From Brochothrix campestris (GTDB taxonomy: Bacteria > Bacillota > Bacilli > Lactobacillales > Listeriaceae), in the NCBI RefSeq assembly GCF_046058945.1, contig NZ_CP175511.1:868001-932000 (forward strand): a stretch of DNA of 64,000 nucleotides, read 5' to 3'. The position numbers and the translations under genes are program-made. The notes under the pieces were generated by a model. It searched no databases and was not told the DNA's origin. It saw only the letters and a list, made by a program, of their open reading frames with translations. Each line of letters starts with the position of its first letter. Positions within the stretch are counted from its first letter, which is position 1. Shown piece after piece: positions 43,114 through 51,625 of this stretch.

Positions 43114-43785
43114 ATGATTATTCTCGGTTATGTGTTGAGTTCGTTTATTTATTGGAGTGCCACGGCTTATGCAACGGAAAATACCTTATGGCGTCGACGT
43201 TCACGCTGTGATGACTGTGGTTCAATCCTACAGTGGTGGCAACTCATACCAATCGTTAGTTTCTGCGCTTTACGCGGACGCTCTGTTTGTTGTCAGCAAC
43301 CACTAAAATGGGTTTACCCATTGAGTGAATTGGTTGTTGTTGCTGTTCTGGTTCCAATTGGTTTTGATATGAGTGTCAGTGCAATTGTTCAAGGCAGTGT
43401 CTATCTTGTGTTAATTTGGCTCTCGTTTGTCGATTGGCAGAGTTACCATGTTCCGCTCCCAATGGTGATTTTTTTGGCGTTATTATTGGTTAGTTTACAT
43501 GGTACAGCTGTAATAGCAGTTTTCGTTATTAATGGGGCAGTTTGTTTGTTGCTGTGGCTGAGTGCTAACCGTGCGATTGGTAGTGGTGATATTTGTTTGT
43601 TTTTAGCCTTAGGGTGGGGAGTGCCACCATTACAATTTATTTGGTTAATCGGCTTAGCAGCAGCACTTGGTCTCGTGTGGACAATGCTCAAACGCCAACG
43701 TCAGCCGATTCCCTTTGTGCCGTTTATTAGCATGGCTTATTTTATTATGACAGGAGGTGTTTTTGATGGTGGATTCGCTAGTTGA
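43114..43785 (+). CDS. comC: Type 4 prepilin peptidase ComC
   Basis: A 223-aa polytopic membrane aspartyl protease that cleaves and N-methylates pseudopilins of the DNA-uptake machine. The cytoplasmic loop has the Cys pairs Cys32/Cys35 (CDDCG) and Cys51, Cys59/Cys60. Catalytic Asp are in LSFVDWQSYHVP and IGSGDICLFLALG (the GD motif). About seven membrane helices. AAGGAG precedes the ATG. It implies competence genes exist elsewhere. The next gene, radC, starts inside its 3' end. Confidence 0.92.
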   Translation: MIILGYVLSSFIYWSATAYATENTLWRRRSRCDDCGSILQWWQLIPIVSFCALRGRSVCCQQPLKWVYPLSELVVVAVLVPIGFDMSVSAIVQGSVYLVLIWLSFVDWQSYHVPLPMVIFLALLLVSLHGTAVIAVFVINGAVCLLLWLSANRAIGSGDICLFLALGWGVPPLQFIWLIGLAAALGLVWTMLKRQRQPIPFVPFISMAYFIMTGGVFDGGFAS

Positions 43786-44428
43786 ACAACCACGTGAGCG
43801 TTTAATCGCGTATGGGGCAGAACAATTATCCACGCAAGAATTATTAGCGATTATCTTGCAGACAGGTACAGTTAAACATTCGGTTTATCAATTAGCAACA
43901 AATGTTCTACGGCAGTATGAAACGCTCAGTCACTTACAACAGGCCTCTCATAAAGAATTGATGACCATAGAAGGTATCGGTCCAGTTAAAGCGACCCAAA
44001 TACTAGCAATGCTCGAAATGGGCAAACGTTTAGCAGTTGAATCGTTTGTGCATAAGCAATCGATTGAATCGCCAGAAGAAGCAGTCGGAATCGTCTTGCC
44101 AAAAATGCGCTATTTGACGCAAGAACATTTCATTTGTATGTATTTAGATAGTAAACATCAGTTTATTCACAGCGAAACGCTCTATATCGGTGGTTTAAAT
44201 GAGGTATTAATTTCACCACGTGAAGTGTTTTTAAAAGCGTTGCACTATAATGCGGCTAATGTTATTTGCTTTCATAACCATCCATCGGGTGATATTAGGC
44301 CGTCTAAGGCCGATATAAGCGCAACAAAACGCTTGCGTGAGAGTGGTGAACTGCTTGGCGTGCGATTAGTCGATCATATCATTATTGGTGATGGTGATTT
44401 TTATAGTTTTAGTCGCGGTGACTATTAA
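43766..44428 (+). CDS. radC: RadC family JAB-domain protein
   Basis: 220 aa. An N-terminal helix-hairpin-helix (LMTIEGIGPVKATQILAMLEMGKRL) and a C-terminal JAB/MPN metalloprotease-like domain with the metal motif FHNHPSGDIRPSKADI. The name suggests DNA repair, but that role is doubtful in the family. Start chosen at 43766: AGGAGGT is 8 nt upstream, whereas an in-frame GTG at 43757 overlaps it. The start lies within comC (20-nt overlap), and the order comC-radC-mreB is conserved; maf, often between them, is absent. Confidence 0.93.
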   Translation: MVDSLVEQPRERLIAYGAEQLSTQELLAIILQTGTVKHSVYQLATNVLRQYETLSHLQQASHKELMTIEGIGPVKATQILAMLEMGKRLAVESFVHKQSIESPEEAVGIVLPKMRYLTQEHFICMYLDSKHQFIHSETLYIGGLNEVLISPREVFLKALHYNAANVICFHNHPSGDIRPSKADISATKRLRESGELLGVRLVDHIIIGDGDFYSFSRGDY

Positions 44429-44491
44429 CTGATTGCGAATGAAGATAGTAACAGTAGCAATTAAAGGAACGAGTGTTCTAATTTTGTTGAA

Positions 44492-44535
44492 AATAAGCTG
44501 AAACGAGGGTTATGCGGTTATTTATTCAGCTTTTA
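44492..44535 (+). terminator. Possible terminator of comC-radC
   Basis: AAGCTGAA pairs with TTCAGCTT over a 21-nt loop, followed by TTAAC. The T run is short, so it is a weak candidate. Confidence 0.4.
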
Positions 44536-44603
44536 ACACACAATTCATTTAAAAAGAGTTAAGGCTATGTTAAAATAATTAAGATAGCGCGGAGGTTGTC
44601 TTA

Positions 44604-44699
44604 ATGATTGATAATTGTCCTATCTTTAAATGTCTCAGCAGTCTGTCTATTTCATCAGAAAAGAGGCGCTATACATGGTCTGCCACAGTCATTGGCTGA
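44604..44699 (+). CDS. Candidate 31-aa small protein upstream of mreB
   Basis: ATG to TGA with GGAGGT 7 nt upstream, and an extended -10 (TGT-TAAAAT at 44568-44576) about 30 nt before the ATG. It starts MIDNCPIFKCLSSLSISSEK and ends RRYTWSATVIG: two Cys, basic centre, no membrane span. The stop is just before the mreB promoter. Function unknown; it could also be a leader peptide. Confidence 0.35.
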   Translation: MIDNCPIFKCLSSLSISSEKRRYTWSATVIG

Positions 44700-44704
44700 A
44701 GGTA

Positions 44705-44713
44705 TGATATAAT
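44705..44713 (+). promoter_or_regulatory. Extended -10 promoter of mreBCD-minCD
   Basis: TGA-TATAAT at 44705-44713 with no good -35. The transcript would start near 44720, about 90 nt before mreB. The rest of the 44429-44809 gap holds the weak terminator and the 31-aa ORF. Confidence 0.5.
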
Positions 44714-44809
44714 GAATTAAGTAGTGACGGTAACAATGAGCACGTTAATCATTTCATAAATGTAAATTAGATAACTATAAAAATTACCATTAAAAAAGGA
44801 GTCTGGAAA

Positions 44810-45826
44810 ATGTTTAGTTTTGGGAGTAAAGATATCGGTATCGATTTAGGAACCGCGAATACATTAGTCTATGCAAAAGGAAAAGGGATTGTTTTACGCG
44901 AACCATCTGTCGTAGCAATCAATAAAGATTCAGGTCAAATCGTAGCGGTCGGTAGTGATGCTCGCAATATGATTGGTCGTACACCAGGAAATATTGTCGC
45001 GATTCGTCCAATGAAAGATGGTGTTATTGCTGATTACGATATTACCGCGGCGATGATGAAATATTACATTGATAAATTGAATAAAGGCATGGGTCTTGGC
45101 AAACCACACGTGATGATTTGTATTCCCGTTGGTGTAACAGGCGTTGAGGAACGAGCTGTCATAGATGCAACGCGTCAAGCGGGAGCACGTGATGCTTATA
45201 CAATCGAGGAACCGTTTGCGGCAGCGATTGGTGCGGGCTTACCAGTTTGGGAACCAACAGGTAGTATGGTAGTAGACATTGGTGGTGGTACGACAGAAGT
45301 GGCAATTATTTCACTTGGAGGTATTGTAACTGCTGTCTCAGAACGTACCGCTGGTGATAAGCTCGATGAAGCAATCGTCAACTACATCCGTAAAACATAT
45401 AATCTCCTCATTGGTGAACGTACTGCCGAAGCAATTAAAATGGAAATTGGTTCAGCAAATCCAGAAGGTTTAGAAAAACAAACAACTGATATTCGCGGAC
45501 GAGACCTTGTAACAGGGCTGCCTAAAACAATCGAGATTACTGCTCAAGAAATTTGCACGGCTTTACACGATTCAGTGATGCAAGTAATTGATGCTGTTAA
45601 AACAACTTTAGAGAGTACTCCGCCAGAATTGGCTGCCGATATTATGGATCGAGGTATTGTCTTGACAGGTGGGGGTGCTTTATTACACAATATCGACCGT
45701 TTGATTTCCGAAGAAACAAACATGCCTGTTGTGATTGCTGAAGACCCATTAGACTGTGTAGCAGTTGGGACAGGTAAATCATTAGATAACATTAACTTGT
45801 TCAAAAACGCAAAAAAAGGTAGATAG
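44810..45826 (+). CDS. mreB: Rod-shape-determining actin homologue MreB
   Basis: 338 aa. Actin-fold phosphate loops: IGIDLGTANTLVY (about 8-20), VVDIGGGTTEVAIISLGG (about 156-173) and TGGGALLHNIDRL. MreB filaments guide the lateral-wall synthesis complex. AAGGAG before the ATG. First gene of mreBCD-minCD. Confidence 0.97.
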   Translation: MFSFGSKDIGIDLGTANTLVYAKGKGIVLREPSVVAINKDSGQIVAVGSDARNMIGRTPGNIVAIRPMKDGVIADYDITAAMMKYYIDKLNKGMGLGKPHVMICIPVGVTGVEERAVIDATRQAGARDAYTIEEPFAAAIGAGLPVWEPTGSMVVDIGGGTTEVAIISLGGIVTAVSERTAGDKLDEAIVNYIRKTYNLLIGERTAEAIKMEIGSANPEGLEKQTTDIRGRDLVTGLPKTIEITAQEICTALHDSVMQVIDAVKTTLESTPPELAADIMDRGIVLTGGGALLHNIDRLISEETNMPVVIAEDPLDCVAVGTGKSLDNINLFKNAKKGR

Positions 45827-45828
45827 TC

Positions 45829-45869
45829 AGAATGAATAAGACAGTGTACATGACTGTCTTATTCATTCT
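45829..45869 (+). terminator. Perfect 17-bp hairpin between mreB and mreC
   Basis: AGAATGAATAAGACAGT pairs without mismatch with ACTGTCTTATTCATTCT around a 7-nt loop, followed only by TTATAA. A partial terminator or an mRNA processing/stabilising site that would raise mreB over mreC is more likely than a full stop. Confidence 0.6.
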
Positions 45870-45910
45870 TTATAACGCGATAAAATTAAATATGTTGAGG
45901 TGTTGGTACT

Positions 45911-46762
45911 ATGCCACGTTTTTTCTTAAATAAACGTTTATTAATACTACTTGTAGCAGTAGTGTTATTTGTAAGTCTGGTTGGTTTTACCTCACGCGAC
46001 CGTGAGAATGCCTCTTTACCAGAATTGTTTGTGTATGATGTTGTGGGGTTTGCCTCGAATATCATCTCTAAACCGGTCAATTTTGTTGTTGGTCTCTTTG
46101 ATGGTGTAAGAGATTTAACTTCAACCTATGAAGAAAACAAATCACTAAAAGAGCAAGTCGAACAGTTGGGCCAACTTCAAAGTGATGTGGTAACGTTAAA
46201 ACGAGAAAATAAGGACTTGAAAAACCAGTCTGATGTCAAAAAAACACTATCAGAATTTGAACCGATTTCCGGTTTAGTTATTTCGCGTGACCCTGATGGT
46301 TGGTTCGATCAAGTAACAATCAATAAGGGTTCTTTAGATGGTATTAAGCCTAATATGGCTGTTACAACTGGCAAAGGATTGGTCGGTAAAATTAAATCAG
46401 TCAGCGCAAAATCATCGTCTGTTGAATTGTTAAGCTCATCAGACTCGCGCACACGCATTAGTGCGGCGGTGCAGTTAGGTGAGAATAAAAAGGCGTATGG
46501 TATTGTTAGTGGCTATAATAAAGAAGAAAACACGATACAATTGACACAATTACCGATTGATCAAAAATTCAAAAAAGGTCAAAAAGTAGTGACAACAGGT
46601 TACGGTGGTCGTTTTCCAGGTGGTCTACTTGTCGGTGAAATTGAAAGTGTCGAAAATGATCAGTTTGGTTTATCACAAACAGCAAATATAAAAACTGAGG
46701 CAGATTTATATGACTTTGATACAGTACTCGTTGCAAAAAGAACGATTGATACTGAGTCATAG
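45911..46762 (+). CDS. mreC: Rod-shape-determining protein MreC
   Basis: 283 aa, bitopic. One N-terminal membrane anchor (LLILLVAVVLFVSLVGF, about 9-25), a coiled coil (about 75-112: YEENKSLKEQVEQLGQLQ and on) and the beta-barrel MreC domain (ISGLVISRDPDGWFDQVTINKGSLDGI, GLVGKI, LLSSSDSRTRISAAVQ). It scaffolds wall synthases outside the membrane. GAGGTG before the ATG. Confidence 0.95.
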   Translation: MPRFFLNKRLLILLVAVVLFVSLVGFTSRDRENASLPELFVYDVVGFASNIISKPVNFVVGLFDGVRDLTSTYEENKSLKEQVEQLGQLQSDVVTLKRENKDLKNQSDVKKTLSEFEPISGLVISRDPDGWFDQVTINKGSLDGIKPNMAVTTGKGLVGKIKSVSAKSSSVELLSSSDSRTRISAAVQLGENKKAYGIVSGYNKEENTIQLTQLPIDQKFKKGQKVVTTGYGGRFPGGLLVGEIESVENDQFGLSQTANIKTEADLYDFDTVLVAKRTIDTES

Positions 46763-46778
46763 GTGAGGAGTGCTTAGT

Positions 46779-47330
46779 ATGAAAAAAATACCTGCAAGAA
46801 TACTACTTCCCATCATAATGGGACTGTGTTTTATTTTAGAAAATACAGTCAGCTTTTATTTTGCGCACACGCTTTTTTATGGGGCAACGAAATACATTCC
46901 TCATTTTATTATTGTCATGCTTATTATGATGGTGGCGTATATACCTCGTAACCAAGTGCTTGTATACGCGTTAATTCTTGGATTGATTTATGATGTTTAT
47001 AACATTGGCATTATCGGCGTGTACTTTGCAGTATTTCCGGTAGTTGTCTACATCAGTGGGAAATTGTTACACTATTTACAAGGATCCTTTCTAATGGTGT
47101 TACTTGTGTCTATTTTTGGCGTTGCCGTTAGTGAATTTGGAGCTTACTTGATATTCTCAAGTTTGAAAAGTGTCTCAATTGCCTTTTTACCGTATGTTAC
47201 ATCACGATTAACAACAACCTTATTATTCAATATGGCATATTTTTTAATTGTTTATTTTCCGTTTACAATGCTACTCAAACGATGGCAACGAGAAAACAAG
47301 GGGATTTCAGCGACACAGGTTAAATTGTAA
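46779..47330 (+). CDS. mreD: Rod-shape-determining protein MreD
   Basis: 183 aa, almost entirely hydrophobic, with about five membrane helices and the family-type block LILGLIYDVYNIGIIGVYFAVFPVVVYISG. Works with MreC in the elongasome. Start at 46779 (GAGGAG 8 nt upstream); an in-frame GTG at 46770 overlaps the ribosome site. Confidence 0.92.
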   Translation: MKKIPARILLPIIMGLCFILENTVSFYFAHTLFYGATKYIPHFIIVMLIMMVAYIPRNQVLVYALILGLIYDVYNIGIIGVYFAVFPVVVYISGKLLHYLQGSFLMVLLVSIFGVAVSEFGAYLIFSSLKSVSIAFLPYVTSRLTTTLLFNMAYFLIVYFPFTMLLKRWQRENKGISATQVKL

Positions 47331-47360
47331 TTCACTCATAAATTTCTAGGGGGTCAAAAG

Positions 47361-48044
47361 ATGGAAAAAAAAGCAGTTCAGTTAAAAGGGACTAAGGATG
47401 GCATTGTCATACAATTATCGGATGAATCAGGCTATAATACACTTTTCAAAGAATTGAATGACCTGTTAGAAAAGAGACCGAATAAACAAATCAACGAGAC
47501 AGTCAAACGGACACCGGTGACTGTTGAAACAGGCTATCGCATTTTATCAAAAGAATTCCAAGAAAAAATCATTCGCGTTATCCATGATAAAAGTGATTTG
47601 ATTGTGAGTAAAATACGAACGAACGTGATGACTAATAATGCCGCGGAAAAATGGAAACATGAAGATGAGGTATTGCCATTATCGCGCTTAATCCGATCAG
47701 GACAACTGGTTGAATCAGGAGCGCATATGCTTATTGTCGGAGAAATAAATCCTGGCGGTCATGTAGAAGTCGTTGAACACGCGTTTGTGATGGGGCAAGT
47801 CAAAGGAACGATACATGCGGGTAAAAATGGTAACATGAAGGCTGTTATCATCGGGTGTTTCCAATATCCTGCGCAGTTAAGAATTGCTTCTAGTGTACGA
47901 ACAATCGATAAGGAAGAAGCACTAACAATTGCTACACGCTTATCGATTGCATACTTAGATAAAGAGAATAATATAACAATCGAAGCATTGGATCAATACG
48001 CTGATACAAAGTCGATTTTTGCAGCTGAAAAAGGGGGACGCTAA
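47361..48044 (+). CDS. minC: Septum site-determining protein MinC
   Basis: 227 aa. The C-terminal beta-helix domain (about 105-205) has the typical repeats LIRSGQLVESGAHMLIVGEINPGGHVEVV and GTIHAGKNGNMKAVIIG. The N-terminal half binds FtsZ and blocks Z-rings. GGGGGTC precedes the ATG. Two nt before minD. Confidence 0.94.
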   Translation: MEKKAVQLKGTKDGIVIQLSDESGYNTLFKELNDLLEKRPNKQINETVKRTPVTVETGYRILSKEFQEKIIRVIHDKSDLIVSKIRTNVMTNNAAEKWKHEDEVLPLSRLIRSGQLVESGAHMLIVGEINPGGHVEVVEHAFVMGQVKGTIHAGKNGNMKAVIIGCFQYPAQLRIASSVRTIDKEEALTIATRLSIAYLDKENNITIEALDQYADTKSIFAAEKGGR

Positions 48045-48046
48045 TT

Positions 48047-48838
48047 GTGGGAGAGGCTATAGTAATTACATCTGGTAAAGGTGGCGTCGGTAAATCAACA
48101 ACCTCCGCTAATATAGGAACAGCACTGGCATTACAGGGTAAAAAGGTCTGTCTAATTGATATGGATATCGGTCTGCGGAATTTAGACGTTATTCTAGGTT
48201 TAGAGAACCGAATTGTGTATGATATCGTTGATGTTGTCACAGGACGCTGTAAGTTACACCAAGCATTAGTGAAGGATAAACGATTTGATGGTAAGCTCTT
48301 TTTGCTACCAGCCGCACAAAATTCAGATAAAGATGCAATTACAGGTGAAGAGATGAAATCGTTAGTGGATAGTATCCGCGACGATTATGATTATATTATT
48401 TTAGATTGCCCAGCAGGAATTGAACAAGGATTTAAAAATGCAATTGCCGGAGCTGATCGTGCGATTGTTGTTGCAACGCCAGAAATTTCGTCTGTTCGTG
48501 ATGCAGATCGTATCATCGGCCTTTTGGAGCAAAAGGAATTCCCTGCCCCGAAACTGATTATTAATCGTATTCGTGTCAATATGGTTGAAGATGGGCGTTC
48601 AATGGCGGTAGAAGACATTACGTCGCATTTAGCGATTGATTTATTAGGCATTATTTTGGATGATGAGGCTGTGATTGAGTCGTCAAATAACGGGCAACCG
48701 GTTGTGTTGTCGAATACATCGAAGGCATCACTCGGTTACCGCAATATTGCGCGTCGTATTATGGGAGAGTCAGTGCCATTAATGCAAATTAAAGAGCATA
48801 AAGTCGGCTTTTTTAAACGCCTGTTTGGGAAGAAATAA
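48047..48838 (+). CDS. minD: Septum site-determining ATPase MinD
   Basis: A 263-aa deviant-Walker ATPase. The P-loop GKGGVGKST (about 10-18) carries the signature Lys, with DMDIGLRNLDVILGLENR and LDCPAGIEQGF following. The C-terminal amphipathic membrane anchor reads KEHKVGFFKRLFGKK. It recruits MinC to the membrane. Starts at GTG 48047 with the ribosome site GGGGG inside minC. Confidence 0.96.
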   Translation: MGEAIVITSGKGGVGKSTTSANIGTALALQGKKVCLIDMDIGLRNLDVILGLENRIVYDIVDVVTGRCKLHQALVKDKRFDGKLFLLPAAQNSDKDAITGEEMKSLVDSIRDDYDYIILDCPAGIEQGFKNAIAGADRAIVVATPEISSVRDADRIIGLLEQKEFPAPKLIINRIRVNMVEDGRSMAVEDITSHLAIDLLGIILDDEAVIESSNNGQPVVLSNTSKASLGYRNIARRIMGESVPLMQIKEHKVGFFKRLFGKK

Positions 48839-48845
48839 ATAGTGT

Positions 48846-48884
48846 TGGTTATCCATCTGAATATAATTTCGGATGGGTATTTTT
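48846..48884 (+). terminator. Terminator of mreBCD-minCD
   Basis: TTATCCATCTGA pairs with TTCGGATGGGTA (wobble pairs), then TTTTTTT. Confidence 0.75.
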
Positions 48885-48959
48885 TTAGATGGGCATCAGT
48901 GGTGAAACAGATGAAAGTTATGATACACTAATGCGTATAATAGATAAGGAGGAATTAGC

Positions 48960-49340
48960 ATGAAAAAAATTCAAACACTTGATGCACCACAGGCAATTGG
49001 TCCTTATTCACAGGGGCAAATCGTTGGCGATCTTCACTTCTTTTCGGGACAAATCCCATTAGACCCACAGACTGGTGAAATGGTTGGTGAAACTATCACT
49101 GCTCAAACAGACCAGGTTATGAAAAACATTAAAGCCCTACTAGCAAGCTGTGGTGGCAGCTATAATGATATTGTAAAGGCAACGATCTTTACGACCGATT
49201 TAAGTCAATTTACGGCACTTAACGAGGCATATGCAGCAGCCTTAGGTGATGTGCGTCCCGCTCGTAGTTGTGTCGAGGTAGCGGCATTGCCGAAAAAGGC
49301 CCTCGTTGAAATTGAAATCATCGCAGAAATAAAAAAATAA
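48960..49340 (+). CDS. ridA: RidA family 2-iminobutanoate/2-iminopropanoate deaminase
   Basis: 126 aa. AIGPYSQG (about 12-19), FSGQIPLDPQTGEMV, and the C-terminal signature PARSCVEVAALPKKALVEIE with the substrate-binding Arg. RidA removes reactive enamines made by PLP enzymes such as threonine dehydratase. AAGGAGG before the ATG; TATAAT at 48936-48941 may be its -10. Confidence 0.95.
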   Translation: MKKIQTLDAPQAIGPYSQGQIVGDLHFFSGQIPLDPQTGEMVGETITAQTDQVMKNIKALLASCGGSYNDIVKATIFTTDLSQFTALNEAYAAALGDVRPARSCVEVAALPKKALVEIEIIAEIKK

Positions 49341-49351
49341 AGAGAATAGCG

Positions 49352-49380
49352 TTGACGACTCGGTTAATCTATGGTATATT
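49352..49380 (+). promoter_or_regulatory. Sigma-A promoter of rplU-prp-rpmA
   Basis: TTGACG (49352-49357), 17-bp spacer, TATATT (49375-49380). Confidence 0.8.
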
Positions 49381-49385
49381 TTAAC

Positions 49386-49494
49386 ATGTTATGTATGTAG
49401 CACCCGTGCTGCTGTAACCGCGCATTACAGGTATTAAGAACCCAGTGTCGCCTGCTAGTGGCGAGTCTAAGTAAACTAAGAGGAGGTGCATAGA
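49386..49494 (+). ncRNA. Ribosomal protein L21 leader RNA
   Basis: The leader between the promoter and rplU holds the pattern seen in Firmicute L21 leaders: GTAGCACCCGTGCTGCTGTAA, then GTGTCGCC-TGCTA-GTGGCGA as a compact hairpin before the ribosome site. The family is thought to be bound by L21 for feedback. Assignment is by position and motif memory, not covariance scoring. Confidence 0.75.
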
Positions 49495-49803
49495 ATGTAC
49501 GCAATTATTAAAACAGGTGGTAAACAATTAAAAGTTGAAGAAGGCCAAGTAATCTACGTTGAAAAACTGGATGCTGAAGCTGGCGCTGAAGTGACATTCA
49601 ACGAGGTATTATTCGTTGGTGGTGAATCAGTAAAAGTTGGTGCTCCTTTGATTGAAGGCGCAACTGTAACTGGTACTGTTGAAAAACACGGTCGCCAAAA
49701 GAAAGTTATCGTTTTCAAATTCAAACCTAAGAAAAACTATCACAAAACACAAGGTCACCGTCAACCTTATACAAAAGTCGTGATTGGTAAAATCAACGCT
49801 TAA
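49495..49803 (+). CDS. rplU: 50S ribosomal protein L21
   Basis: 102 aa. MYAIIKTGGKQLKVEEGQ at the start and KFKPKKNYHKTQGHRQPYT at the end are diagnostic. Start 49495 (AGGAGG 8 nt upstream); an in-frame GTG at 49486 overlaps the ribosome site. Confidence 0.98.
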   Translation: MYAIIKTGGKQLKVEEGQVIYVEKLDAEAGAEVTFNEVLFVGGESVKVGAPLIEGATVTGTVEKHGRQKKVIVFKFKPKKNYHKTQGHRQPYTKVVIGKINA

Positions 49804-49831
49804 GTAAAAGACGATTAAGGACTGATGACGT

Positions 49832-50173
49832 GTGATAAAAGTAAATGTAAACCGATTGAAAGAGACTGAGAAAATCGTTGCAATTGAAATGACAGGTCAC
49901 GCTGACTATGCTGAGTCTGGTAAAGATTTAGTGTGTGCAGGTGCTTCAACAGTGATATTTGGAATGATTAATGCAATTAGTTTGCATGTCGACCAGGCCC
50001 CACATATTGAAGAAAAGGATGGTGGAGGTTACCTTTATTATTCATTACCGGTTGATTTAAGCGATGAGATTCAAAAGGATGTTCAATTGTTAGCGGAAGC
50101 TCTATTAACACAGTTCACTACCTTAGAAGCAAGTTATGCTGAATTTATTCAGATAAAAAATAGCTGGAGGTGA
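49832..50173 (+). CDS. prp: Ribosomal-processing cysteine protease Prp (YsxB)
   Basis: 113 aa. The catalytic pair is His23 (MTGHADYAE) and Cys35 (KDLVCAGAS). It removes the N-terminal extension of L27, whose gene comes next. GTG start. The stop overlaps the upstream edge of the rpmA ribosome region. Order rplU-prp-rpmA is universal in Firmicutes that have the extended L27. Confidence 0.95.
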   Translation: MIKVNVNRLKETEKIVAIEMTGHADYAESGKDLVCAGASTVIFGMINAISLHVDQAPHIEEKDGGGYLYYSLPVDLSDEIQKDVQLLAEALLTQFTTLEASYAEFIQIKNSWR

Positions 50174-50178
50174 AACAT

Positions 50179-50472
50179 ATGTTATTACAATTAAATATTC
50201 AATACTTTGCCCATAAAAAGGGTGGTGGTTCTACTGCCAATGGTCGTGATTCACAATCAAAACGTTTAGGCGCTAAAAGTGCTGATGGACAATTCGTAAG
50301 CGGGGGTTCGATTTTATATCGTCAACGTGGAACTCGTATTTTCCCAGGAACAAACGTTGGTCGTGGTGGCGATGATACTTTATTCGCAAAAGTTGATGGT
50401 GTTGTCAAATTCGAACGCGTAGGTCGTGACAAGAAGAAAGTTTCTGTCTATCCTGTAGCTCAAGAAGCATAA
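50179..50472 (+). CDS. rpmA: 50S ribosomal protein L27, with Prp-cleaved extension
   Basis: 97 aa. The N terminus MLLQLNIQYFAHKKGGGST contains the Prp site: cleavage after QYFA exposes HKKGGGS, the end that reaches the peptidyl-transferase centre. Start 50179 (GGAGG upstream); an in-frame GTG at 50170 is too close to it. The rest is standard L27. Confidence 0.98.
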   Translation: MLLQLNIQYFAHKKGGGSTANGRDSQSKRLGAKSADGQFVSGGSILYRQRGTRIFPGTNVGRGGDDTLFAKVDGVVKFERVGRDKKKVSVYPVAQEA

Positions 50473-50483
50473 ATAACACAAAT

Positions 50484-50520
50484 AAAAGAACAAGACCGCT
50501 ATGGTTTTGTTCTTTTTTTT
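50484..50520 (+). terminator. Terminator of rplU-prp-rpmA
   Basis: AAAAGAACAAGACC pairs with GGTTTTGTTCTTTT, followed by further T. Confidence 0.85.
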
Positions 50521-50542
50521 ATTAAAGGGAGAATGAAAGAAA

Positions 50543-51439
50543 TTGGAGCGAAAAAGTAATGTCGGTATCTTTGCTGGTTTATTAACATACGTGATGTGGG
50601 GGTTTATCCCACTCTTTTTTAAATTACTATCGGATGTCTTGCCACTTGAAATTTTAGCACAACGAATTATCTGGGCTGCTGTATTTATGGTGTTAGCCGT
50701 CATTTTCACGAAAAAATGGCAATCTTTTTCTGTTATTATTAAAGCGATTTTTCGCAGCCCGAAACAGTTTCTGCTAATGTTATTAGTGGCCTTACTCATT
50801 TCGACGAACTGGTTTGTTTTTATTTGGGCGATTAACCATAATCATATTTTACAAACAAGCCTCGGGTACTATATTAATCCGATTGTAAGTATTGTGCTGG
50901 GTGTCATCTTCTTAAAAGAGCGCTTGAGCCGTGCGCAAGTTGTGGCTGTTATTTTAGCGTTTGCTGGTGTGATGGTGATGACCTTGAGTTTAGGTGTGTT
51001 TCCCTCTTTATCGCTTATTCTTGCTTTTTCATTTGGATTTTATGGCTTACTCAAGAAAAAAATGGATATTCCAGCCATCGAAGGCTTAACGATTGAGACC
51101 TTGTTTGTTTCCCCATTTGCTTTACTTTTATGGGGGTATTATATTTTCAGTGATCAAAGCTTCGTGACGAACAATGCAACAGTCGTCTCGTGGTTGCTCG
51201 TCATTTGTTCAGGGCTTGTAACAGCTGTTCCGTTATTGTTATTTGCCTTTACCGCCCGTAAAGTGACGTTGAGCATGCTTGGGTTTATGCAATACATTGC
51301 ACCAACCATCAGTTTACTGCTCGGAGTGTTTATTTACAATGAGGCTTTTACTCGGACGCATGCGATTAGCTTTGCGTTAATCTGGCTCGGTCTCTTGATT
51401 TATTCAGTGGCAACAATTAGGAAACATCGTGAAAAATAA
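50543..51439 (+). CDS. rarD: RarD-type EamA/DMT transporter
   Basis: 298 aa, 10 membrane helices. GLLTYVMWGFIPLFFKLL at the start and TSLGYYINPIVSIVLGVIFLKERLS are RarD signatures. The substrate of this export family is unknown. TTG start at 50543, because the frame has no earlier Met and AAAGGGAG lies upstream; a nearby ATG at 50557 is out of frame. Confidence 0.9.
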   Translation: MERKSNVGIFAGLLTYVMWGFIPLFFKLLSDVLPLEILAQRIIWAAVFMVLAVIFTKKWQSFSVIIKAIFRSPKQFLLMLLVALLISTNWFVFIWAINHNHILQTSLGYYINPIVSIVLGVIFLKERLSRAQVVAVILAFAGVMVMTLSLGVFPSLSLILAFSFGFYGLLKKKMDIPAIEGLTIETLFVSPFALLLWGYYIFSDQSFVTNNATVVSWLLVICSGLVTAVPLLLFAFTARKVTLSMLGFMQYIAPTISLLLGVFIYNEAFTRTHAISFALIWLGLLIYSVATIRKHREK

Positions 51440-51478
51440 CAGACGACAGTACTGTTAGGACTAAATACAGCTGCATTA

Positions 51479-51514
51479 AACTTATCTCGACATTGAAGCG
51501 AGATAAGTTTTTTG
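51479..51514 (+). terminator. Terminator of rarD
   Basis: CTTATCTCG pairs with CGAGATAAG over a 9-nt loop, then TTTTTT. Confidence 0.9.
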
Positions 51515-51625
51515 TGTGCGGTTATTAATTGACGTATTGCTGATTTTTAAAATAAACTAGTTATAACTAACGGCTCGAGTAACAGTATCTGTATCCGCTA
51601 TGTAAAGAAGGAGAGGAGGGTTACA

